NCBI GenBank assembly: GCA_002862325.1 | Contig: PKCT01000262.1 | Span: 1 to 15,331 of the forward strand | Direction: 5' to 3' | DNA: 15,331 nt | Source of the DNA: Phycisphaerae bacterium | GTDB taxonomy: Bacteria > Planctomycetota > Phycisphaerae > Phycisphaerales > SM1A02 | Shown here: positions 1 through 5,933 of the stretch, one piece after another | Layout: the number at the start of each line of letters is the position of its first letter | How positions within the stretch are numbered: position 1 is the stretch's first letter | The notes under the pieces: model-generated | Database searches by the model: none | Seen by the model: the letters and a program-made list of their open reading frames with translations, nothing else | Told to the model about the DNA's origin: nothing | Translations under genes and position numbers: made by a program

Positions 1-185
1 TGGCCCCGGTCGCGCCAGTCGATGCGTTGGCAGTCCGTCGAACAGTAGGCCGTCGTGCCGCAACCTTTGCAAGCCTTGGCCTTGTCGGCGCCGCAGATCG
101 TGCAGGTCTTGAGAGTGTCGAGTTTTTTGCCCTTCGCTCGGGCCATGCGATTCTCATACTCCAACTTCTTCTCCCACCACGACAT
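1..185 (-). CDS. MYND-type zinc finger protein, N-terminal part (runs off the left edge)
   Basis: Reading the minus strand from the ATG at 185 gives 61 codons with no stop before the window edge. The first 20 residues are basic and charged (MSWWEKKLEYENRMARAKGK). A cysteine pattern follows: C28-x2-C31, C39-x2-C42, then YC (C48) and C52-Q, followed by DW and, at the cut edge, a codon beginning CA that could be His. This spacing matches the MYND zinc finger (C-x2-C, C-x2-C, YC-x3-CQ, W, H, C), a protein-interaction domain commoner in eukaryotes but also found in planctomycetes and other bacteria. An AGGAG lies only 2 bases upstream of this ATG, which is tight. The in-frame GTG just before it, or Met14, are alternative starts. 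What follows the finger lies outside the window, so the function cannot be given. Confidence 0.75.
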   Translation of the reverse strand, partial: MSWWEKKLEYENRMARAKGKKLDTLKTCTICGADKAKACKGCGTTAYCSTDCQRIDWRDRG

Positions 186-250
186 CACTCCTGCGCGTCC
201 TTGGGGGCGTCGCCAAGCTCTCTCGACTCGATGGGCCGACGCTGGCGCTC

Positions 251-1990
251 ATGGCCGCGGCCGCCGGGAGCGTCGGCGAGACCGCCACCGCGACGACCCT
301 GCTCGACCGCGCAGCACGTGATCCACTCGGTCTCGACGCCGTGGAGATCGCGTTCCTACGTCGATGCGTCAGCGCCGGCGGACTCGACTCGAGACGCCGG
401 GCGGAGAACGCGATTCGCATGCTGGACGAACGAATGCCTCCAGGAGATCGAATGCTGCTGGCGTCGATCCTCATGCAGGCGAGACTCGACGCGGGACGAC
501 CACTTGGTGCCGTCGCTGGAGAGGTCCGACGCAGACTGCTCCCGGAAAGCGGCATCGAATCCGCGGTTCGGGTCGCGCTCCTGCGCACTCTGGCCGATCT
601 CATCGCGGATCAGTCGCAAGAGATCTCTGAAATCGCGGATCTCCACCCGCTCGCGGCATTGTCCAGGGCGGACCGGATCGCGAACCGCGACGCCGACGCC
701 ACGGTCATCGAGGCGCTTCTGATGCGGGCCGCCGAATCCCCGGTCCCCGCCATCAAGGCGGAAGGGCTCCTGGAACTGGCCGTCCGCAGCGCGGATGCGG
801 GCGCGGACAAGACTGCTTCCAACCGACTCACGGCGATGGTCGAAGCACTGCCGAGCCATCCACAGGCGGCGAAGGCCGCATCGCTCGCGGTCCGGCTCGC
901 GACCTACGACGATCTCGCGGCGACCGTCGAACGCCTCCTCACGGCCATTCCGGACCACCCGGAACGACATCGATGGCTGCTCGAACTCGGCATTCGCGCC
1001 GAACAGAACGGCGAGACGGGGATTGCCCGTTCGACCTGGCTCCGGATACCGAACGAGGCACCGGAAAGGATCGAGGCCGTGCTCCTCGCGACCCGACTCG
1101 ATCTGGACACGCAGCGACGCGAGACCTGGGCCCAGAATCTGATGCTCCTCGATGCACTCGATCTTCCCGAAGGGGCCACCGAGGCGTCGATCGATCGCGA
1201 CCTGCTTCGCATCGAGCTTCTTCTGGGCATGGGGAACACCGTCGACGCGGAACGTTCCGCGATCAATCTCATCGAACGCCCCGATCTGCCGATCGACCAG
1301 GTCGTTCCCGTCGCCACGATCGTGTCGGAAGCCCTCGAAGCGAATCAGCGCTCGGACGACGCGATCGCGTTCGTCCTGCGTCTCGCCGACATCCATCCAA
1401 CCGTGGCACGGCCCCTTGTCGCCGGAATCATGGAACGAGCGGTCTTGCGCATCGTCCAGGCACTGGATGCAGATCAACCGAGTAGTGCTCAGGACCTCGC
1501 CACGACGGTGCTGTCACGCGGTTGGACCGACGTGGAGACCTTTACCCGCTCCCAGGACACCACCCCCTCCGCCCTGGTGGGTGCCGCATGGCTCCTGGCG
1601 ACGGTCGCTCGCTACGAAGAGGCGGCGACACTGGTCGACATCGCGCTCGAGCGTGCACCGGACGGCCTCGAACCCCTATTCCTCCGCGCGGTACTGCGAG
1701 GTGGGCGATTAAACGATCGACGTGAGATCTCGGAGGAGGACGCCCGTCTCGCCCTCGCTGATCTCTCGCGCATCGCGGCCGGAACCAGTCGTGGATCGAC
1801 CTGGTGGTGGCGGGCCGAAATCGAACGATTGGAGCTTCTGGTCGCACTCGACCTGGACCTCGCGCGAGTCGGCGATCGCATCGAACGATGGCGTCGGCAG
1901 TTCCCGTCGCTCGGCGGCCCCGACTTCGCTCGACGACTGCGACGGCTCGAAAGGGTCATCGCCGATCGAGAGCGGTCCGACACCGACTAG
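251..1990 (+). CDS. Helical (TPR-like) repeat protein of unknown function
   Basis: A 579-residue open frame with the codon bias of the neighbouring genes. It is almost entirely alpha-helical: repeated 30-40 residue blocks rich in Ala, Leu, Glu and Arg, with TPR-like spacing (for example around residues 165-260, 305-400 and 430-500). I see no catalytic motif, signal peptide or membrane span. Proteins of this kind usually act as scaffolds, but no partner can be named. ATG 251 is the first standard start in the frame. The frame stays open upstream back to a TGA at 110-112 without another ATG, GTG or TTG, and the translated upstream stretch looks amphipathic, so a non-standard start such as CTG 191 is possible. 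No clear ribosome binding site precedes 251. The gene is divergent from the MYND gene (65 bases apart) and convergent with the UVR gene. Confidence 0.75.
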   Translation: MAAAAGSVGETATATTLLDRAARDPLGLDAVEIAFLRRCVSAGGLDSRRRAENAIRMLDERMPPGDRMLLASILMQARLDAGRPLGAVAGEVRRRLLPESGIESAVRVALLRTLADLIADQSQEISEIADLHPLAALSRADRIANRDADATVIEALLMRAAESPVPAIKAEGLLELAVRSADAGADKTASNRLTAMVEALPSHPQAAKAASLAVRLATYDDLAATVERLLTAIPDHPERHRWLLELGIRAEQNGETGIARSTWLRIPNEAPERIEAVLLATRLDLDTQRRETWAQNLMLLDALDLPEGATEASIDRDLLRIELLLGMGNTVDAERSAINLIERPDLPIDQVVPVATIVSEALEANQRSDDAIAFVLRLADIHPTVARPLVAGIMERAVLRIVQALDADQPSSAQDLATTVLSRGWTDVETFTRSQDTTPSALVGAAWLLATVARYEEAATLVDIALERAPDGLEPLFLRAVLRGGRLNDRREISEEDARLALADLSRIAAGTSRGSTWWWRAEIERLELLVALDLDLARVGDRIERWRRQFPSLGGPDFARRLRRLERVIADRERSDTD

Positions 1991-2149
1991 GTCTTCTTTG
2001 ACGGATCGTCTCCAGCAGCGCGAGGTTTGGAGGCGATTTCCAGCGAGGAGGGCGAAGCAGCCGAGTCCCGGGAGAATCGTCGATGCGGTCCCGAGGCGAG
2101 GGTGGCCGTCTCCGAACCCCGGGGTCCCGATCGATCCGTCGGACAGGGC

Positions 2150-2845
2150 CTAGAGCTGACGCAGTTCATCGCGAAGGATCGCGGCGAGTTCGTAGTTCTC
2201 ATTCGCCAGCGCAGATGCCAGGCGGCGTTCGAGTTCGTGCCGCTGACTGACCGGCAACTTCGGTTGAAGTACATCCCGCATCCCCTCGAGCATGGCCACT
2301 TCGAGAGGGTCCGCGGCGTCCTTCGCCGTACCGGCACGAATTTCCTCGATCGCGTCGTCGAGGAGACCCCGAGCGTCGGAGGAACGTTGGCTTCGAATCG
2401 CGTCGAGCGCGGCCGCCCGCGCCCGCGTCGCGACGACCTCGGCGCGAAAACGCTCCAGGATCTGCCGATCCTCTGGGACTTCGGCGTGGTCGCGGCAGAG
2501 ATCGAACACCCGAAGATTGCGTTGGGTGTCGATCACCACGCCGGCATAGTCCTCGATCGCCAAGCGAGCCACGTAGCGCTGATGGACCAGAACCGCTTCA
2601 GCTCGAAGATCGGCCGCCACTTGGGAATCGATGACCAGGTCCGGCTCCTTCTCGAGCCTCGCCTCCACCGCCGCCAGCACGTCCACACCACCGTCGGGAC
2701 GGCCGGTCAGCTCCATCTGAAGGAGACCCAGCTCCACCCGGACCTGGATCACGGATCTCCCGTCCCCGACCTTGATCAGGCGTGCATTGAGCCGATCGGG
2801 ATCGTGGGGCCACTGGTCCAACAGGCCGCGAATGTCCTCCTGCAT
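2150..2845 (-). CDS. UVR (UvrB/UvrC) motif-containing protein
   Basis: 231 residues. The C-terminal 34 residues (about 198-231) form a UVR motif: a helical hairpin around RRLASALANENYELAAILRD, ending at the last residue. UVR motifs mediate protein-protein contacts in UvrB, UvrC, McsA and ClpC-type proteins. The first ~195 residues are acidic alpha/beta then helical and were not recognised. The protein has a single Cys and no CXXC pairs, so it is not a McsA-type zinc protein, and it has no UvrC nuclease or UvrB helicase domain. The start at 2845 is well supported: a GGAGG (plus-strand cctcc at 2854-2858) lies 8 bases upstream. The frame runs open to 3070, but the extra 75 codons have atypical composition. 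It is divergent from the sigma factor gene, and the shared region may regulate both. Confidence 0.85.
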   Translation of the reverse strand: MQEDIRGLLDQWPHDPDRLNARLIKVGDGRSVIQVRVELGLLQMELTGRPDGGVDVLAAVEARLEKEPDLVIDSQVAADLRAEAVLVHQRYVARLAIEDYAGVVIDTQRNLRVFDLCRDHAEVPEDRQILERFRAEVVATRARAAALDAIRSQRSSDARGLLDDAIEEIRAGTAKDAADPLEVAMLEGMRDVLQPKLPVSQRHELERRLASALANENYELAAILRDELRQL

Positions 2846-3103
2846 GTGTACGACCTCCGAGAACCCAAAAAAACGACGATCTACGACCGTGCATGCTACG
2901 CATGAGCTCGAACGCACCGGGTGTGCGGCCTGGACCGACCCTTGTGGACAACTCCTTTGCGAATTCTTGTTGCGGAGCTCCAGATCTCCGCACACTCTTC
3001 CGAAATGCCCGTAGGGAGTTAGAAACCCCGTTTCCGAACCCCTCGGAAGCGGATCATCAGGAGGTGGCACTTCACAACTCGGCGTCTTCCAACGTTTTTA
3101 CCC
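2846..3103. other. Intergenic region between divergent UVR and sigma genes, inverted repeats only
   Basis: Together with the sigma leader this makes 432 bases without a gene. It holds short perfect inverted repeats: 2892-2904 (5-bp arms), 2971-2977 with 2986-2992 (TGCGGAG/CTCCGCA, 8-base loop) and 3032-3037 with 3043-3048 (TTCCGA/TCGGAA, 5-base loop). No convincing promoter for the UVR gene was found. An AGGAGGTGG at 3059-3067 has no usable start codon behind it. The hairpins could be protein-binding sites or part of an unrecognised transcript; the sequence alone does not decide. Confidence 0.5.
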
Positions 3104-3131
3104 TTGAGAGGTGGGTCGTCAGACCTACAAT
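3104..3131 (+). promoter_or_regulatory. Sigma-70 type promoter of the sigma factor gene
   Basis: TTGAGA at 3104-3109 and TACAAT at 3126-3131, each one mismatch from the housekeeping -35 and -10 consensus, with a 16-base spacer. The expected transcription start is about 3137-3139, giving a leader of roughly 140 bases before the ATG at 3278. This is the best promoter match noticed in the window. Because it is a housekeeping-type promoter in front of an RpoD-like gene, autoregulation is plausible but inferred. Confidence 0.7.
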
Positions 3132-3137
3132 GAGTGC

Positions 3138-3277
3138 GACTCCATCAGGAGTCAACCGAGCCAGGATCTGGGAGGGTTCTGAAACTCGGTCAAGGGCTTC
3201 ACGGGTGCTCCCCCATGAAGTTGACAAGGAGGCCGTCCGAACCAAGGAGTGTGTTCGGAAACGAGGTTAAAGGGACC
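3138..3277 (+). promoter_or_regulatory. Structured 5' leader of the sigma factor mRNA (four stem-loops)
   Basis: The leader starts with a perfect 6-bp hairpin at 3138-3153 (GACTCC, loop ATCA, GGAGTC), right at the predicted transcript end. Next, ACCGAG 3155-3160 pairs with CTCGGT 3185-3190 around a small CCAG/CTGG hairpin (3161-3171). Then CTTCACGGG 3197-3205 pairs with CCCATGAAG 3212-3220 with one mismatch; this stem can be lengthened by GTCAA 3189-3193 with TTGAC 3221-3225, which competes with the previous stem for two bases. Last, TCCGAAC 3236-3242 pairs with GTTCGGA 3253-3259 with AAGGAG in its loop. The 18 bases just before the ATG are left unpaired in this model. Folding was judged by eye only. 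Confidence 0.55.
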
Positions 3278-4186
3278 ATGGCCAGAATTGCTGTTCAGTC
3301 CGAGATACAGCTGTATCTGCGCGAGATCAATCAGATTCCACTCCTCAGTCCCATGGAGGAGCGAGAACTTGGTTGGCGCATCGTGAACGATGGCTGTCTT
3401 GATTCCAAGGATCACATGATCCGGGCGAATCTTCGGCTTGTCATCGCCATCGCGAAGAAGTACTCCAACCGGGGCCTGTCGCTCCTCGATCTCATCGAGG
3501 AGGGCAACATCGGTCTGATTCGCGCCGTGGAGGGATTCGATCCCGCCCAGGGTGCTCGATTCAGCACCTACGCGTCCTGGTGGATCAAGCAGTCGATCAA
3601 GCGGATGCTCGTGAACGCTTCCCAGCCGATTCACATCCCCGCGTACATGGTCGATCTGATCGGAAAGTGGCGACAGGCGTCGGCCAGGCTCGAGGAGAAT
3701 CTCGGTCGTCTTCCCAACAACAAGGAAATGTGCACCGCCCTCGGTCTCCCCGAACGCAAGATCAGCGCGATTCGTCGGGCGATGAAGGCGGTGGCTTCGA
3801 GCAACCAGGCCCCGTTGGGGCGCGACGGCGAGGTCGCGGACTTCGCTGAACTGTGCCCGGACTCGAAGAACGGCGAGCCGGGCAATCCCGTGGAACGGCG
3901 AGAGGAGCTTCAGATGATCCTCCGCCTGCTGGACTCCATCGACGAGCGGGACGCCCGCGTGATCCGTCTCCGATTCGGGCTCGAAGGGCATCGTCCCCTC
4001 ACGCTGAAGGAGATTGGTCACGAGGTCGGCCTGACCCGTGAACGCGTCCGGCAGATCGAGATGGAGGCCCTTCGGAGACTCCAGGACCAGATGCTCGACG
4101 ACCGTCCCGGACGATTCGTCAGGCCTGGACTCGAACCGTCCCCCAGAGTTCGCCATGGGCGCCAGACCTCGACCGCAACCGGCTGA
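3278..4186 (+). CDS. RpoD/SigA-like sigma-70 family RNA polymerase sigma factor
   Basis: 302 residues from ATG 3278. The regions are in canonical order: region 1.2 (about 7-36), region 2 (about 47-112, with NLRLVIAIAKKY, the LDLIEEGNIGLIRAVEGFD core-binding helix and FSTYASWWIKQSI for -10 recognition), region 3 (about 118-172), and region 4 (about 215-270, with the GLTRERVRQIE helix-turn-helix for -35 contact). There is no large region 1.1, so it is shorter than E. coli RpoD and closer in size to group 2 factors or RpoS. The ~30-residue tail after region 4 is Arg/Pro-rich and unusual. The family start MARIAVQSEIQLYLREIN supports 3278; the frame is also open upstream with ATG 3215 and GTG 3134, but that stretch overlaps the hairpin leader. 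Whether it is the principal or an alternative sigma cannot be told here. Confidence 0.93.
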   Translation: MARIAVQSEIQLYLREINQIPLLSPMEERELGWRIVNDGCLDSKDHMIRANLRLVIAIAKKYSNRGLSLLDLIEEGNIGLIRAVEGFDPAQGARFSTYASWWIKQSIKRMLVNASQPIHIPAYMVDLIGKWRQASARLEENLGRLPNNKEMCTALGLPERKISAIRRAMKAVASSNQAPLGRDGEVADFAELCPDSKNGEPGNPVERREELQMILRLLDSIDERDARVIRLRFGLEGHRPLTLKEIGHEVGLTRERVRQIEMEALRRLQDQMLDDRPGRFVRPGLEPSPRVRHGRQTSTATG

Positions 4187-4212
4187 AGTCGCCCGCTCAC
4201 TGGCACGCCTCA

Positions 4213-4232
4213 CCGGCCGATTCGTCGGTCGG
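4213..4232 (+). terminator. UUCG-loop hairpin after the sigma factor gene
   Basis: CCGGCCGA 4213-4220 pairs with TCGGTCGG 4225-4232 (one G-U pair) around a TTCG loop, 27 bases after the sigma factor stop. UUCG tetraloops are unusually stable. No T-run follows, so it may protect the 3' end of the transcript rather than terminate by itself. Confidence 0.45.
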
Positions 4233-4251
4233 CCAACGACACCGAACCATG

Positions 4252-4281
4252 CATCGCCTCGATTATTCGATCGAGGCGATG
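4252..4281. terminator. Bidirectional terminator between convergent sigma and gcvT genes
   Basis: A perfect 12-bp inverted repeat, CATCGCCTCGAT at 4252-4263 and ATCGAGGCGATG at 4270-4281, with a 6-base loop (TATTCG). It lies between the sigma stop (4186) and the gcvT stop (4310), so it could serve both convergent transcripts. The plus-strand side is followed by TCTTTC, a weak U-tract. It is the strongest stem seen in the window. Confidence 0.7.
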
Positions 4282-4309
4282 TCTTTCGATGCCTGGCGGT
4301 GGTCCAGGG

Positions 4310-5437
4310 TCAGGAGCGTCGGTAGAACGGAAGCTCGACGACCGTCGCGGGAGTCCCTCCGCTCAGATCGACCGAGAGCGAGGTTCCGGACGACGCGAGC
4401 GCCGAGGGTACGTATGCCATCGCGATGGGGTGTCCGAGGGTGGGACTTGGGCAACCACTCGTCACGGTTCCCACCGTCTCCCCTTCGTGCTGGACCTGCA
4501 TCCCCTGTCGTGGACTCCGGCGTCCATCGAGCTTCAGGCCCACGAGATGCCGCGTCGGCCCTGCTTCCGCAATCGCCTGCAGGGCGTCCTGACCGATGAA
4601 TCGGCCTTCCTGCGGATCCGTCTCACCCTTGTCGATTTTCACCGCAAAGTCCAACCTCGCGGAGAGGGGATCGATGGATTCGTCGAGCTCATGGCCGTAG
4701 AGAGGCATGCCGGCCTCCATGCGGAGACTGTCCCTGGCCGCCAGCCCCGCGGGCTTGATGGACGGTGCGTCACCCGATCGCTTCAACATCATGCCGAGGG
4801 CCTGCTGCGCGAAGTTCGCGCCCAGGATGACCTCGACTCCGTCTTCCCCGGTGTATCCGGTCCGACTCACGATGATCTTCATGACCAGGACGTTCTTCAC
4901 GGTGAAGCGATAACGCTTCAGAGTCGGAATCTCGGTGGACAGACCGCCGATCAGCGACATCACGTCGGGCCCCTGAAGGGCACACATGCACGTCGACACC
5001 GTCTGGTCGTCGATCTTGACCTTCAGGTCCTCCTGTCCCGCCACCGTCTGGAAGTGGGCGAGGATCTTGGCTCGATTGGCACCGTTGCAGACGACGAGAA
5101 AATCGTCCTCCGCGAACGAATAGACCAGGACATCGTCCAGGCAGCCACCGGATTCGTTGCAGATCAGCGAATATCGGCACTGGCCGAGCGCCATGCCTCG
5201 AACCAGTCGGGTGCACACGCGGTCGAGGAATCGCCGAGCATGCTGGCCACTGACGCGAATCCGCCCCATGTGGGACACATCGAAGAGGCTGCCGTGCTCC
5301 CGGGTCCACACGTGCTCGTCGGCCACGGATCCGTAGTGGAGGGGCAGCTCCCAGCCCGCGTACGGGACCATCTTCGCCCCATGTTCCTGGTGAAAGGCGG
5401 CGAGCGGGGACTTCAGAAGCGTTTGTGTCTCGGTCAT
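4310..5437 (-). CDS. gcvT: Glycine cleavage system T protein (aminomethyltransferase)
   Basis: 375 residues from ATG 5437, the usual size for GcvT. The protein transfers the methylene group from aminomethyl-lipoyl GcvH to tetrahydrofolate, releasing ammonia. Visible family features are an N-terminal MVPYAGWELPLHY (23-35), the SLFDVSHMGRIRVSG segment (50-64), GGCLDDVLVY (97-106) containing the catalytic-position Asp (Asp101/102), SRTGYTGEDGVEV (191-203), the folate-site ARDSLRMEAGMPLYGHELDE (234-253), and the C-terminal TSGCPSPTLGHPIAMAYV barrel (326-343). A start 7 codons upstream (5458) is possible; 5437 is chosen because family members begin close to MTET..LL.SPL. Neither start has a clear ribosome binding site. 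No gcvH or gcvP is adjacent, so the rest of the system must be encoded elsewhere. Confidence 0.95.
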   Translation of the reverse strand: MTETQTLLKSPLAAFHQEHGAKMVPYAGWELPLHYGSVADEHVWTREHGSLFDVSHMGRIRVSGQHARRFLDRVCTRLVRGMALGQCRYSLICNESGGCLDDVLVYSFAEDDFLVVCNGANRAKILAHFQTVAGQEDLKVKIDDQTVSTCMCALQGPDVMSLIGGLSTEIPTLKRYRFTVKNVLVMKIIVSRTGYTGEDGVEVILGANFAQQALGMMLKRSGDAPSIKPAGLAARDSLRMEAGMPLYGHELDESIDPLSARLDFAVKIDKGETDPQEGRFIGQDALQAIAEAGPTRHLVGLKLDGRRSPRQGMQVQHEGETVGTVTSGCPSPTLGHPIAMAYVPSALASSGTSLSVDLSGGTPATVVELPFYRRS

Positions 5438-5605
5438 CGTGGCACGGTATCCATCCATCCCGCGCTTGACCAGTGATTTGAGCGTCCGAAAAGTCGAATC
5501 GTCGTCCCATCGTGCGGGTCACGCCGATCGTTCGGGACACGGGACTCAGGCGAACACCCATCTCCCTTGCATCTCACTCGCTAGATTCGACGCTTCCATC
5601 TCCAG

Positions 5606-5624
5606 GTGGTTCGCACGGAACCAC
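5606..5624 (+). other. Hairpin upstream of the 34-residue ORF
   Basis: GTGGTTC at 5606-5612 and GAACCAC at 5618-5624 form a perfect 7-bp stem with a 5-base loop, 14 bases upstream of the ribosome binding site of the small ORF. It could be an operator, part of a leader that limits expression, or the end of a leftward signal. No convincing promoter was seen next to it. Confidence 0.4.
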
Positions 5625-5651
5625 GACCAGGGTGACTCAGGAGGTGGTGAG

Positions 5652-5756
5652 ATGTCCAACCAGACCCGCAAGACGACCGGAGACCAGACCAACACGCTGT
5701 TCCGATTGACGCTCGTCGCGATCGGAATCGGCATGCTCCTCTCGGCCTTGGTCTGA
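5652..5756 (+). CDS. Small single-span membrane protein, 34 residues
   Basis: The sequence is a hydrophilic N-terminus with two basic residues (MSNQTRKTTGDQTNT) followed by a hydrophobic helix (LFRLTLVAIGIGMLLSALV, about 16-34) that ends at the stop. The start is strongly supported: AGGAGGT at 5639-5645 is an almost full anti-16S match with a 6-base spacer to ATG 5652, much better than at most genes here. The same frame is open upstream to 5439 but has no comparable start. The predicted topology is N-in with the helix in the inner membrane (inferred). It lies alone between divergent gcvT and bamA and is followed by a GC-rich hairpin. No family was recognised. It could be a real small protein or a leader-type peptide. 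Confidence 0.6.
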   Translation: MSNQTRKTTGDQTNTLFRLTLVAIGIGMLLSALV

Positions 5757-5776
5757 ACCAAACCCGACGTCCGACG

Positions 5777-5795
5777 GGCGGCCGTCATGGCCGCC
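5777..5795 (+). terminator. GC-rich hairpin after the small ORF
   Basis: GGCGGCC 5777-5783 pairs perfectly with GGCCGCC 5789-5795 around the loop GTCAT, 21 bases after the stop of the 34-residue ORF. No T-tract follows. It may end the small transcript, or attenuate readthrough into bamA 138 bases downstream. Confidence 0.4.
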
Positions 5796-5933
5796 TGAAG
5801 GACACGGCTCCGCTCACGGCGAGGTATCCTGCCGTGATCGATGAGGACCGGCTCCCCCCATCCAATCACGACCGGGCCGACCGGACAATCGGCACGGGAT
5901 GCGCTCCGCCCGCTCGGAGCGGCGGCCGCCAGG

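Noticed and set aside
356..1477. Long antisense open frame (373 codons) inside the TPR-like gene
   Set aside because: It mirrors the GC-rich third-position bias of the plus-strand gene; the translated sequence is Arg/Gly/Asp-rich with no family resemblance. The same applies to the long frames opposite the UVR, sigma, gcvT and lpxC-fabZ genes.
1991..2149. Search for a terminator between the convergent TPR-like and UVR genes
   Set aside because: Only a short palindrome (ACCCCGGGGT near 2116-2125) is present, with no loop and no T-tract, so no terminator is called.
2943..2951. TGTGGACAA, equal to the reverse complement of a DnaA box variant (TTGTCCACA)
   Set aside because: It is a single copy with no cluster, no AT-rich unwinding region and no dnaA or dnaN gene nearby. 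A single 9-mer match is expected by chance often enough.
3059..3067. AGGAGGTGG, a strong ribosome-binding-like sequence
   Set aside because: No start codon follows at a suitable distance and no open frame with coding character begins there.
5439..5651. Upstream extension of the 34-residue ORF in the same frame
   Set aside because: The extension overlaps the gcvT start region and its translation has no coding character. The strong ribosome binding site and ATG 5652 define the start.
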